NCBI GenBank assembly: GCA_964638865.1
Contig: CAZXBG010000013.1
Span: 1-37,262, forward strand
Direction of reading: 5' to 3'
Length of the DNA: 37,262 nt
Origin: UBA7236 sp964638865
GTDB taxonomy: Bacteria; Bacteroidota; Bacteroidia; Chitinophagales; BACL12
Part shown: positions 16,449-24,465 of the stretch, piece after piece
Layout of the letters: the number at the start of each line of letters is the position of its first letter
Numbering within the stretch: position 1 is the first letter of the stretch
Program-made: the position numbers and the translations under genes
Notes under the pieces: model-generated
The model's database searches: none
The model's input: the letters and a program-made list of their open reading frames with translations, nothing else
Told to the model about the DNA's origin: nothing

Positions 16449-17882
16449 ATGAAAAAACTCCTTTCCATAATTGCATTTTTAACTTTTTTAATCCCCTTAA
16501 AAGCACAATCAAACTATTGCGGAACCTTATTTTCGGAAGATCAGATGATTTGGCTGCGTAATTTTCAAAGTAATTATATACCTCAGGATCCTGGTTTACG
16601 AGGAGGAACTACCTATTATATTCCTATGAAGGTGCATATTGTAGGAAACGATGATGGAATTGGTTATTACAATCACACCTACCTTTATACCTCAATTTGC
16701 GAGCTGAATGAACATTTTGCCGAGACCGGATTTATTTTTTACATCTATGGAGAACTTGATTATATAGACAATTCTGACTTTTATGAGCACGATTGGTTCG
16801 ATGGTGAGGATATGATGGATGAAAACAATGTTGACGACCTGTTAAATGTGTATTTTGTAGCTGATCCTGCAGGAAATTGTGGTTATTACAGTCCATCTGA
16901 CAATGGTGTTGCTGTAGCAAAATCATGTGCAATGCCGGGAGGAACTACAATAGCGCACGAATTTGGACATTTTTTCTCCTTACCACATACATTTTATGGA
17001 TGGGAATATGGAATACCTGATGATGAAGACCAGGAATGGGTGAACGGATTAAATTGCAACTCCGCAGCAGATGGATTTTGTGACACTCCACCAGATTATC
17101 TTGATTACAGATGGAACTGTCCGGGGCCTCTTCAAACTGATCCAAATGGTGAAACTTTTTACAGCGACGGAACATTTTATATGTCCTATTCAAATGATGC
17201 GTGTACTGATAAATTCTCGATAGAGCAACAGGATGCAATGATCGCAAACCTGCTCGGACCAAGAAATAACATGTTGGATTTTCCAACTCCTGTATATGTA
17301 GACCTTACTGAAGTTCCAATGCCGGTTGTGCCTTTGAATGAAGCAGTGGATCTTTTTCCAAATTATGTTTATCTGGAATGGACACCTGTTGAAAACGCAA
17401 CCGAATATCATTTACAAATTTCATACAGCAGCGGATTTTCTGCTATTGCACACGATGTTGTTACAACGAATAATTTTTATGAAGAAAAAAATCTTCAGAT
17501 CGATAAAAAATATTACTGGCGCGTAAGACCGCTTGCACCACTTAATACCTGTGAGGCTGCTTCTCTTGCGTTCAATTTTACAACAGGCTCAGAATTAACT
17601 GCTGTGCAGGAAAGTGAAATATTTAATTATTTTAGCGTATATCCTAACCCTGCTTTTTCCGGCTCAGCAATTGATATCACCTATCATGCTGAGGAAAGTT
17701 TTTCCGGCAACATGCATTTGCTGGATATTACCGGTAAAGTTGTTTTGATAGAAAATATCACTGTAATTGCAGGTTCAGATAAAATACAATTGAATTTACC
17801 GGAACTTAGTGAAGGAATTTATTTCATTCAATTAAACAATGGAAATAAAACCGATGTATTAAAATTGATGATTAATAATTAA
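16449..17882 (+). CDS. Secreted M43-like zinc metalloprotease with type A T9SS signal
   Basis: 477 residues from ATG 16449 (the TTG three bases before is in frame but unlikely). Signal peptide ends at 'PLKAQ'. The catalytic domain has HEFGHFFSLPH (H170, E171, H174, H180) and a 'FYMSYSND' Met-turn-like segment. It is a shorter relative of the protease at 12693 rather than a close copy. A fibronectin-III-like module follows ('YLEWTPVENATEYHLQIS', about 300-375). The C-terminal ~85 residues ('VYPNPAFSGSAID', 'EGIYFIQL') form a type A T9SS signal. Predicted extracellular protease. A TTTG/TAACTTTA pair upstream (16394, 16422) would give a short leader, though its spacing is a few bases long. It ends in a hairpin that overlaps tilS. 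Confidence 0.9.
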   Translation: MKKLLSIIAFLTFLIPLKAQSNYCGTLFSEDQMIWLRNFQSNYIPQDPGLRGGTTYYIPMKVHIVGNDDGIGYYNHTYLYTSICELNEHFAETGFIFYIYGELDYIDNSDFYEHDWFDGEDMMDENNVDDLLNVYFVADPAGNCGYYSPSDNGVAVAKSCAMPGGTTIAHEFGHFFSLPHTFYGWEYGIPDDEDQEWVNGLNCNSAADGFCDTPPDYLDYRWNCPGPLQTDPNGETFYSDGTFYMSYSNDACTDKFSIEQQDAMIANLLGPRNNMLDFPTPVYVDLTEVPMPVVPLNEAVDLFPNYVYLEWTPVENATEYHLQISYSSGFSAIAHDVVTTNNFYEEKNLQIDKKYYWRVRPLAPLNTCEAASLAFNFTTGSELTAVQESEIFNYFSVYPNPAFSGSAIDITYHAEESFSGNMHLLDITGKVVLIENITVIAGSDKIQLNLPELSEGIYFIQLNNGNKTDVLKLMINN

Positions 17883-17906
17883 TAAAAAATATTGTAACAA
17901 ATTTTT

Positions 17907-17940
17907 AAAATGCTTCCTATTCAGGGAGCATTTTTATTTT
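17907..17940. terminator. Bidirectional hairpin terminator overlapping the 3' end of tilS
   Basis: AAAATGCTTCCT (17907-17918) pairs with AGGGAGCATTTT (17923-17934) with one G-T pair and a 4-base loop, followed by T-rich sequence on the plus strand and preceded by an A-rich stretch. The last codons of tilS (Met-Leu-Pro-Glu) and its TAG lie inside the hairpin. Confidence 0.75.
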
Positions 17941-19281
17941 GAGCAGGCGCGTGGTCTTTTCCGTGATTTTAAATCTTCCATCCTGTCGCAATCCCAATAC
18001 CCAAATAATTTTTTCTCCGCACAATAAAACTTTGGTATTTTCTTTTTGTAGGATATTATATTTTGCATTCGTTAAAATATCACTTACCTTTTTCTTTCCC
18101 GGTTTATCCGATTTTTTTTTGGTTAAACCAAGAGGGTAGAGGTAATCTCCTTTTTCCCATGTTCGAAGTATCAATGGAAATGAGATGGTATCTGCATCAA
18201 AATATGTTATACTACCGGATTCATTAAATTTCAATTGTTTATTGTAATTGCTGAATTCTAACAATAATTTATACCCTTTAAATGGAATGGTTTTCGTTAT
18301 TCCATCAATAATTATGATACTTTGCTCCATTTTTTCAATTGGAGTCAGTATAATATTTTTTCTGTCAAGTACGACTCTGTAATTTTCGCTATAAAATACT
18401 TTACCGGTTTCCCCCAAACACAGCAATATTGAGTGTATCTGATCTTCATTAAATTTAAAAGGATGAAGAAACTCGTGTAAATAAGTTGCTGCAGCAGGTA
18501 AATTAAGAATTGCCGGTACGGATAGGTAAATATCATTTCCTTTAATTTGTTTCAAGGAAGATAATTTCTTTTTAACCTGTTCCTGATAAATGATGGCAAT
18601 TTCTTTTAAGTGTTTGATATTTCTCGCCATTGTGTTTTCAAGTGACGAGTTAATGTTTTGCATCAGGGGAATAATTTCATTCCTGATTTTATTTCTGTCA
18701 AATGTATTATTTTCGTTTGAAACATCTTTGCGGTAAAGAATACTATTTTCCTTCGCATAATATTCAATTTCTGCACGCGTTGCAAATAATAAGGGTCTAA
18801 TGATCTTGCCATTTTTAAGAGGAATTCCTGTGAGTCCTTTTATTCCTGTGCCTTTAATAAGATTAAAAAACACTGTTTCAATATTATCATTTAAATGGTG
18901 GCCGGTAGCAATTAGGTCGTATCCAAAGTTTTTTCGTATTTCTTCAAAATAATGATACCTGAGTTCTCTTGCTGCAACCTCTAAAGAAAGTTGATTATCT
19001 TTTTGATATTTAAGCGTGTCAAATTTTTCCGAATAAAATGCAACATTATATTTTTCGGCAAGTGCCTGAACAAATAAACTATCTTCATCTGAATCGGTTC
19101 CACGCAATTGAAAATTACAGTGGATCACAGTAAATTCAAATCCTGATTTATTAAAAAGATCACACAAAACTACACTATCAATTCCTCCACTCACCGCAAC
19201 AAGTAATTTTTGTCCGGTCGAAAATAAATTTTCGCTTAAATTAAATGTTTTGAATTTTTCGGATAATGTTTCTGCTTTCAT
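17917..19281 (-). CDS. tilS: tRNA(Ile)-lysidine synthetase
   Basis: 454 residues. It modifies the wobble C34 of the CAU-anticodon tRNA-Ile to lysidine, using ATP and lysine, so that AUA is read as Ile. The N-type ATP pyrophosphatase P-loop SGGIDS is at residues 31-36, followed by 'TVIHCNFQLRG' and 'DLIATGHHLNDNIETVFFNLIKG', all typical of TilS. The C-terminal region includes 'RTWEKGDYLYPLG' and 'KKVSDILTNAK', the C-terminal substrate-binding domain of the longer TilS form. The ATG overlaps the stop of the upstream TPR gene by 4 bases (ATGA), so translation is probably coupled. Essential in most bacteria; sequence looks complete. Confidence 0.95.
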   Translation of the reverse strand: MKAETLSEKFKTFNLSENLFSTGQKLLVAVSGGIDSVVLCDLFNKSGFEFTVIHCNFQLRGTDSDEDSLFVQALAEKYNVAFYSEKFDTLKYQKDNQLSLEVAARELRYHYFEEIRKNFGYDLIATGHHLNDNIETVFFNLIKGTGIKGLTGIPLKNGKIIRPLLFATRAEIEYYAKENSILYRKDVSNENNTFDRNKIRNEIIPLMQNINSSLENTMARNIKHLKEIAIIYQEQVKKKLSSLKQIKGNDIYLSVPAILNLPAAATYLHEFLHPFKFNEDQIHSILLCLGETGKVFYSENYRVVLDRKNIILTPIEKMEQSIIIIDGITKTIPFKGYKLLLEFSNYNKQLKFNESGSITYFDADTISFPLILRTWEKGDYLYPLGLTKKKSDKPGKKKVSDILTNAKYNILQKENTKVLLCGEKIIWVLGLRQDGRFKITEKTTRLLKIKMLPE

Positions 19282-19607
19282 TCGTCGTCATCTATTCCTA
19301 AACTTAAATTCGTTTTCGCATTTTGCAATTCGGCAAAGCTGTGTTGGTCATTCAATTTTGAGGCAATATCTAAACCTTTAGCATAACAATTTTCAGCATC
19401 CGTTTTCCTTCCAAGTTTGTTATACAATTTGCCGAGATGGTAGTATGTTCCCACATATTCAGGATCATTCTCCACCAGTGTCTCGAAATATTTTAGCCCT
19501 TCTTCCGCTTCTCCTTTTTTAAGGTATTCCAGTGCCAGAGCAAATTGTAAAAACGAATCCCTGGGGTTTTCTTCAAGGTATATAAGGAGTTGCTCAAGAC
19601 GGTTCAT
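19278..19607 (-). CDS. Small TPR-repeat protein
   Basis: 109 residues from ATG 19607, no signal peptide. Roughly two and a half tetratricopeptide repeats are visible: 'DSFLQFALALEYLKKGEAEE' (about 16-35), 'VGTYYHLGKLYNKLGRKTDA' (about 50-69), and a capping helix with 'DQHSFAELQNAKTNL'. An upstream ATG at 19640 is in frame, but it overlaps the promoter box at 19638-19645 and adds no conserved residues. A cytoplasmic scaffold or adaptor protein is likely; partner unknown. It is first in a two-gene unit with tilS. Confidence 0.88.
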   Translation of the reverse strand: MNRLEQLLIYLEENPRDSFLQFALALEYLKKGEAEEGLKYFETLVENDPEYVGTYYHLGKLYNKLGRKTDAENCYAKGLDIASKLNDQHSFAELQNAKTNLSLGIDDDE

Positions 19608-19637
19608 AATCAGTAAAAAGTTATTGGTGAATGTTTG

Positions 19638-19645
19638 CAAAGGTA
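19638..19645 (-). promoter_or_regulatory. Putative -7 box for the TPR-tilS unit
   Basis: The minus strand reads TACCTTTG, an exact TAnnTTTG match. It implies a leader of about 20-25 nt before ATG 19607, in keeping with short Bacteroidota leaders, and argues against the longer reading frame. Confidence 0.45.
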
Positions 19646-19753
19646 AGGCTGTATAGATTGCATATTTGTAAGTTCACAAAGTTTTTAGCTTCGAATATCG
19701 ATAATATTTTAATTTACCTAATGTGATAACAAAGGGTAATACAAACTCTGTAT

Positions 19754-19788
19754 TGGTTATAATTCCTGACTTTCAAATCCTATCTTTG
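19754..19788 (+). promoter_or_regulatory. Putative promoter of etfBA
   Basis: TATCTTTG at 19781-19788 matches TAnnTTTG exactly. A TTGG at 19754 may be the -33 part, with slightly long spacing. Transcription starting about 19792 would give a leader of about 22 nt before ATG 19815. Confidence 0.5.
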
Positions 19789-19814
19789 CCCTCACAAAAA
19801 AGCATGAAAATTTT

Positions 19815-20555
19815 ATGAAATTATTGGTTTGTATAAGTAAAGTTCCGGATACAACAACTAAAATTGTATTTACAGAAAATAATACAAAATTTAACGAGGC
19901 GGGAGTTCAATTCATAATAAATCCCTACGATGAATGGTATGCATTGGTGAGATCGTTGGAATTAAAGGAAACCCTTGGTGGAACAGTAACTGTTATCAAT
20001 GTTGGTAAAGCTGATAGTGAACAAATAATAAGAAAGGCCCTGGCGCTCGGAGCTGATGATGCTGTGCGAATTGATGCAGAACCTTTGGATGCTTTTCAAG
20101 TAGCATCTGCTGTGGCTGATTACGCTAAAAATGAAAAATTTGATATCATAATGACAGGGAAAGAAACCATTGATTATAACGGTGGAATAGTAGGGGGGAT
20201 GATAGCGGAACTTTTGGATCTACCTTATGTATCTCTTGCATCTAAATTGGATGTTGAAGGAACTACACTAAAGCTTGAACGTGAACTGGAGGGTTTAAAG
20301 GAAAGTGTAACTTTATCAATTCCTTGTGTTATCAGTGCCCAAAAAGGAATGGCTGAAGCACGAATTCCGAATATGCGTGGAATTCTTGCATCCAAAACAA
20401 AACCGGTTGTAATTATAAATCCAACATCTTCAAATATAAAAGTATCGGTTAAATCCTTTGTTTTGCCTCCGGAAAAAACCGGTTGCAAACTCATAGCGCC
20501 TGAAAACGCGGAACAAATTGCAGACTTGTTGCACAATGAAGCCAAGGTGATCTAA
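19815..20555 (+). CDS. etfB: Electron transfer flavoprotein, beta subunit
   Basis: 246 residues, the normal size. With EtfA it forms a soluble FAD/AMP heterodimer that accepts electrons from acyl-CoA and other dehydrogenases and passes them to ETF-quinone oxidoreductase. Visible family landmarks are the start 'MKLLVCISKVPDTTTKI', 'INPYDEWYALVRSLELKE', 'ALALGADDAVRID' and 'IIMTGKETIDYNGGIVGGMIAE', the AMP-binding loop region. The C-terminal 'GCKLIAPENAEQIADLLHNE' is the recognition-loop/arm end. etfA follows 74 bases downstream on the same strand. A promoter box lies directly upstream. Confidence 0.95.
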   Translation: MKLLVCISKVPDTTTKIVFTENNTKFNEAGVQFIINPYDEWYALVRSLELKETLGGTVTVINVGKADSEQIIRKALALGADDAVRIDAEPLDAFQVASAVADYAKNEKFDIIMTGKETIDYNGGIVGGMIAELLDLPYVSLASKLDVEGTTLKLERELEGLKESVTLSIPCVISAQKGMAEARIPNMRGILASKTKPVVIINPTSSNIKVSVKSFVLPPEKTGCKLIAPENAEQIADLLHNEAKVI

Positions 20556-20629
20556 TAATTAAAAGGATAAAATCAAGGTTATTATCCATTGAAATCAAAA
20601 AAATAAAATTCAAAAAATAATCAGTAAAT

Positions 20630-21580
20630 ATGATACTTGTTTTTGCAGAATTATCGAATGGAAAATTGAAAAAAACTGCCCTGGAAACAGCCGCATACGC
20701 CTCAAAATTAGGAGATGCTACTGCAATTTCCTTTGGCCGCGCAGATAGTGGTGAATTGGAAAAATTAGGAGGATATGGAATTTCAAAAGTAATTCACATT
20801 TCTGACGAACGATTGAATTCCGTTTATTCAAAGGCATATTCTAAAATAATTGTCTCTACTGCTTTGTCAATTGGTGCAGATATTATTGTTTTATCACACA
20901 ATTCTACAGGAAGGTCCATTGCACCGCGCGTTGCTGTAAAGTTAGATGCACCATTGTTTGCAGGAGTAAGTATGTTGCCTGAAAATAATGTTTTGCGCAA
21001 GGCCGTATTTTCAGGAAAGGCATTTGCAGATCTTCAAATGAATGAGGGTAGAAAAGTAATAAGCGTAAATCCGAATTCTTTCAAAGCAGAATCAACTGGT
21101 GATTTAGCAAATATAGAAGTGAGAACTGCAGAATTTACCGATACAGATCTCGACTTTACAATTACGGCAGTGGAAGATGAGGCCGGTGGACATGTGCCAC
21201 TTCCGGAAGCCGAAATTGTTGTTTCCGGTGGCAGAGGACTTAAAGGACCTGAAAATTGGGGCATTATTGAAGACCTTGCGAACGTTTTAGGAGCAGCAAC
21301 GGCTTGTTCACGGCCTGTGGCAGATATTGGATGGAGACCACATCATGAACATGTTGGCCAGACAGGACTTACCATAAAACCAACTCTATATATTGCTGTA
21401 GGTATATCCGGTGCTATCCAGCATTTGGCTGGAGTTAATCAGAGCAAAGTAATTGTTGTGATAAACAAAGATCCCGAAGCGCCATTTTTCAAAGCTGCGG
21501 ATTATGGAATTGTTGGTGATGCATTTGAGGTTTTACCAAAGATTACAGAAGCAATCAGGAAGATTAAAGCACATAGGTAA
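20630..21580 (+). CDS. etfA: Electron transfer flavoprotein, alpha subunit
   Basis: 316 residues. The N-terminal half (about 1-190) is the Rossmann-like domain that packs on EtfB. The C-terminal FAD domain is very well kept: 'SGGRGLKGPENWG' (around 199-211), 'ACSRPVADIGW', 'HVGQTG' (241-246), 'YIAVGISGAIQHLAG', and 'INKDPEAPFFKAADYGIVGD'. These bind the FAD that carries the electrons. No extra Fe-S or dehydrogenase fusion is seen, so an ordinary non-bifurcating type is likely, though the sequence alone does not settle that. It is the second gene of an etfBA unit. Confidence 0.96.
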   Translation: MILVFAELSNGKLKKTALETAAYASKLGDATAISFGRADSGELEKLGGYGISKVIHISDERLNSVYSKAYSKIIVSTALSIGADIIVLSHNSTGRSIAPRVAVKLDAPLFAGVSMLPENNVLRKAVFSGKAFADLQMNEGRKVISVNPNSFKAESTGDLANIEVRTAEFTDTDLDFTITAVEDEAGGHVPLPEAEIVVSGGRGLKGPENWGIIEDLANVLGAATACSRPVADIGWRPHHEHVGQTGLTIKPTLYIAVGISGAIQHLAGVNQSKVIVVINKDPEAPFFKAADYGIVGDAFEVLPKITEAIRKIKAHR

Positions 21581-21666
21581 AATAGTAAATTAAATGATCC
21601 TTTTTACCTTAATCATTATTATTTCAAGGAGAACGCATTAACTTAGTAACGTCTTAGCGATTTTAG

Positions 21667-22278
21667 ATGCAAAAAATAGAATTAGAAATATCGGGTTTAT
21701 CACATACCATAACACAATCTCAGAGTTATGCTGTGTTGCTCAGTGAGGTTAACGGGTTAAGGAAGTTGCCCATTGTGATAGGTGCTTTCGAAGCACAGGC
21801 AATTGCTGTGGCTATTGAAAAAGTGGTGATAAACAGACCATTATCGCACGATCTGATGAAAAATATCTTTACTGTTTTTCAGATAAATTTAAAAGAAGTA
21901 TTGATTGATAATTTACAAGATGGGATTTTTTATTCCAAATTAGTATGTGAAAAAGACGGGCAAGAAGTAGAGATAGATTCTCGCACCAGCGATGCTCTTG
22001 CCCTGGCAGTAAGATTTAATTGTCCCATTTATACTTACGAGTTTATTTTGGAATCGGCAGGTGCCATCATAAATGAACCGGAAAATAAAGAAGGAGCTGA
22101 GGAAGAAGACGAAGAAAACGAATCTGTAGAAACCCTAAGTACATCCATTTCACCTCAGGCTGACCTAAGTAAAATTACCATAAAAGAACTCAATGAGAAA
22201 TTAGGAGAACTGCTGGATAAGGAAGATTATGAAGCTGCTGCCAGAATTAGAGATGAACTCGACAGAAGGAAAAAGTAA
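21667..22278 (+). CDS. Bifunctional nuclease family protein (DUF151) with C-terminal UVR motif
   Basis: 203 residues. The first ~135 residues are a BFN/DUF151 domain: 'LPIVIGAFEAQAIAVAIEK', 'PLSHDLMKNIFTVF' and 'EIDSRTSDALALAVRFNCPI' are its typical blocks. Family members have been reported to act as DNase/RNase (mainly from plant homologues), and bacterial function is poorly known. An acidic linker (about 138-155) leads to a UVR motif (about 168-203: 'ELNEKLGELLDKEDYEAAA'), the UvrB/UvrC-contact helix pair. The UVR fusion suggests a link to nucleotide excision repair or another UVR-binding partner. It follows etfA by 86 bases on the same strand, an arrangement I recall from other Bacteroidota. 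Confidence 0.9.
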   Translation: MQKIELEISGLSHTITQSQSYAVLLSEVNGLRKLPIVIGAFEAQAIAVAIEKVVINRPLSHDLMKNIFTVFQINLKEVLIDNLQDGIFYSKLVCEKDGQEVEIDSRTSDALALAVRFNCPIYTYEFILESAGAIINEPENKEGAEEEDEENESVETLSTSISPQADLSKITIKELNEKLGELLDKEDYEAAARIRDELDRRKK

Positions 22279-22318
22279 TTTCTTTGCGTTTTAATACCAT
22301 AATAAATCAAATGGTTTT

Positions 22319-22693
22319 ATGCAACTGATATTGTTAATCGGATTTGCCGGTTTTTTAGGCACTATCGCAAGATATCTCAGCGGTCAATTAATCTATCAAT
22401 TTTTACCTGTTTCCTTTCCTTACGGCACTTTAATCGTAAATATATTGGGTTGTTTTATCATCGGTTTGGTTTATGGATGGTTTGAAAAGGAAAACATATA
22501 CTCCAATGAATGGAAATTGATATTTGCAACAGGATTTTGTGGTGGATTTACAACTTTTTCTGCTTTTTCCATTGAAAATATTCAACTACTGCGCGATGGG
22601 CAATTCGGTTTTGCACTTTTATATATATTTGTGAGTGTAGTTATTGGAATATCTGCTACCTTCGGCGGTGTTTCTTTAATTAAGAACATTTGA
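22319..22693 (+). CDS. crcB: Fluoride channel / exporter CrcB (Fluc)
   Basis: 124 residues with four membrane helices. It is a dual-topology dimeric F- channel that lowers cytoplasmic fluoride. Family landmarks: 'GFLGTIARYLSG' (N-terminal), 'FPYGTLIVNILGCFIIG' with the pore Asn, and 'GFCGGFTTFSAFSIEN', the GGxTTFSTF signature holding the Phe box and central Na+ site. No fluoride (crcB-motif) riboswitch was recognised in the 40-base gap upstream, so it is probably read through from the genes before it. A single gene rather than a crcB1/crcB2 pair, as expected for a homodimer. Confidence 0.93.
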   Translation: MQLILLIGFAGFLGTIARYLSGQLIYQFLPVSFPYGTLIVNILGCFIIGLVYGWFEKENIYSNEWKLIFATGFCGGFTTFSAFSIENIQLLRDGQFGFALLYIFVSVVIGISATFGGVSLIKNI

Positions 22694-22749
22694 CAATATC
22701 CCTTCAATTTTATTTTCTAATTGGCAACCCAAAGAGTTAATTTGTAAAA

Positions 22750-24192
22750 ATGGAAAATTTTCTACGTGGTTTACTCGGCATGACTGCACTTATCGGCATT
22801 TGTTATTTACTGAGTAATAACAGAAAAGCGATTGATTGGAAACTGGTCGGCATAGGACTCTTTGCTCAATTTATGCTCGCGGCAGGAGTGCTCGACCTCA
22901 GATTTAATAATGTTTCTATTTTCTGGACAGTTTTACTCGGCATCATAACAGTTTATATCATTGTTAAAATAAGGATCAAAGAACGTTCTCCGGTAAAATG
23001 GTCTATTCTGTTATCTCTATTCACATTGTGTTTGTTTGTGGTCACCCGATTGTTACCAACCGATTCTTTTGTTATAGCAATGCAGGCCATTTCAAAAACT
23101 TTCGTCGCTATGATATCTCTGAGTCATAAAGGAACAGAGATGTTGTTTGGAAATCTCGCGGATGCAAATCAATCGTGGGGATTTGTTTTTGCAATACAGG
23201 TTTTGCCTAATATTATTTTTTTCGCGGCAATATCTGCCATGTTATATTATTTAGGTGTGCTACAAAAGATCGTTTATGTTTTTGCCTATTTATTGAGGAA
23301 ATTAAATATAGGAGGACCGGAAAGTTTATCTACATCAGCAAATATATTTCTTGGTCAAACAGAAGCACCTTTAATGATCAAACCTTATCTAGAGCAATTA
23401 AATCGTTCGGAAGTATTGTGCATTATGATAGGAGGTATGGCAAATACAGCAGGGAGTGTACTCGCGGCTTATGTTACTTTGTTAGGGGGAAGTGATGTAG
23501 GTCAACAGGAATATTTTGCATTACACTTATTTTGTCAAAGTTTGATGAGCGCACCGGCTGCAATAGTATGTTCTAAATTATTATTTCCTCAAACAACAAA
23601 AGACCTTACCAAAGAATTAAAAATAACAGATGAGAAATTAGGAGATAATATGTTGGATGCGATTTCACTTGGCACAACCGATGGATTAAAACTTGCGGTA
23701 AATGTAGGCGCTATGCTTATTGCATTTACAGCATTGATCTGGGTGGCAAATGGTGTTCTGGGTTGGGTTGGTGATATTACAACATTAAATACTTTTATAC
23801 AGGCAAATACCGGTTATGAATCATTATCTATTCAGATGATATTAGGATATGTTTTTTCACCCATAGCATGGCTGATAGGTGTGCCGGCAGGAGATATGTT
23901 AGCCATAGGTCAATTACTTGGGGAGAAAACGATAATTAATGAATTTAACGCCTATATTACCTTTTCGGGAATGAAAGCGAACAATGTAATTCAAGATCCG
24001 AAATCCATATTAATTGCAACATATGCTTTAAGTGGATTTGCAAACTTTGCTTCCATCGGAATTCAGATTGGCGGAATTAGTCAGCTTGCTCCAAGTCAAC
24101 GAAAAAACTTAACGGAATTAGGAATGAAAGCCTTAATTGGCGGTACAATTGCTACATTTTTATGTGCAACAATGGTTGGAATGTTTTATTAA
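22750..24192 (+). CDS. Concentrative nucleoside transporter (NupC/CNT family)
   Basis: 480 residues, about ten to eleven hydrophobic segments, inner-membrane. The CNT nucleoside site is plain: 'GGPESLSTSANIFLGQTEAPLMIKPYL' split as GGPESLSTSANIF (about 192-204) then GQTEAPLMIKPYL, and later 'SGFANFASIGIQIGGISQLAP' (about 420-440). Known CNT proteins bring in nucleosides with H+ or Na+. The N-terminal ~110 residues add helices beyond the E. coli NupC start, as in other Bacteroidota members. It lies 56 bases after crcB on the same strand and 15 bases before a small membrane protein gene, so a read-through unit with the etf genes is possible. Confidence 0.94.
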   Translation: MENFLRGLLGMTALIGICYLLSNNRKAIDWKLVGIGLFAQFMLAAGVLDLRFNNVSIFWTVLLGIITVYIIVKIRIKERSPVKWSILLSLFTLCLFVVTRLLPTDSFVIAMQAISKTFVAMISLSHKGTEMLFGNLADANQSWGFVFAIQVLPNIIFFAAISAMLYYLGVLQKIVYVFAYLLRKLNIGGPESLSTSANIFLGQTEAPLMIKPYLEQLNRSEVLCIMIGGMANTAGSVLAAYVTLLGGSDVGQQEYFALHLFCQSLMSAPAAIVCSKLLFPQTTKDLTKELKITDEKLGDNMLDAISLGTTDGLKLAVNVGAMLIAFTALIWVANGVLGWVGDITTLNTFIQANTGYESLSIQMILGYVFSPIAWLIGVPAGDMLAIGQLLGEKTIINEFNAYITFSGMKANNVIQDPKSILIATYALSGFANFASIGIQIGGISQLAPSQRKNLTELGMKALIGGTIATFLCATMVGMFY

Positions 24193-24207
24193 ACAGAAAT
24201 TAGTTTT

Positions 24208-24465
24208 ATGCAGGAATTTTATCAATGGCTCATCTTTCAGTCTTTTATCATTTTAATTGTTGTTATTCTGTACCTGTTTGCTGCAGGTTTAATAAACATT
24301 AAACGAACGCGAACCGAAAGTTTTAAAGAATGGCAAAGAATGAATGGGGCTGTTATAAGATGGATGTGTATATTATTAGTAATAGTTTCAATAGGCATTA
24401 TCTATTATAAATATAATCAGGTAACCACCACATTAACCGAACCACCAACCTTACAATCAGAATAA
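24208..24465 (+). CDS. Small two-helix membrane protein, unknown
   Basis: 85 residues with two hydrophobic segments (about residues 9-29, 'FIILIVVILYLFAAGLI', and about 50-66, 'WMCILLVIVSIGIIYY') separated by a basic loop ('IKRTRTESFKEWQRMNG'). The positive loop should stay in the cytoplasm, putting both ends outside. I do not recognise a family. It starts 15 bases after the nucleoside transporter and its TAA abuts the stop of the convergent gene with no spacer, so it has no room for its own terminator. The codon use and clean start suggest a real gene. Confidence 0.7.
   Translation: MQEFYQWLIFQSFIILIVVILYLFAAGLINIKRTRTESFKEWQRMNGAVIRWMCILLVIVSIGIIYYKYNQVTTTLTEPPTLQSE

Noticed and set aside
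16330..16512. 61-residue N-terminal extension of malate dehydrogenase from a TTG
   Set aside because: It lacks homology, overlaps the start of the divergent protease gene, and covers the -7 box; the family start 'MSKVTVVGAGNVG' is at 16329.
19608..19640. 11-residue extension of the TPR protein
   Set aside because: The upstream ATG overlaps an exact TAnnTTTG box; the start at 19607 fits the family-like N-terminus better.
22279..22318. Fluoride riboswitch before crcB
   Set aside because: The gap is only 40 bases and I see no crcB-motif pseudoknot elements.
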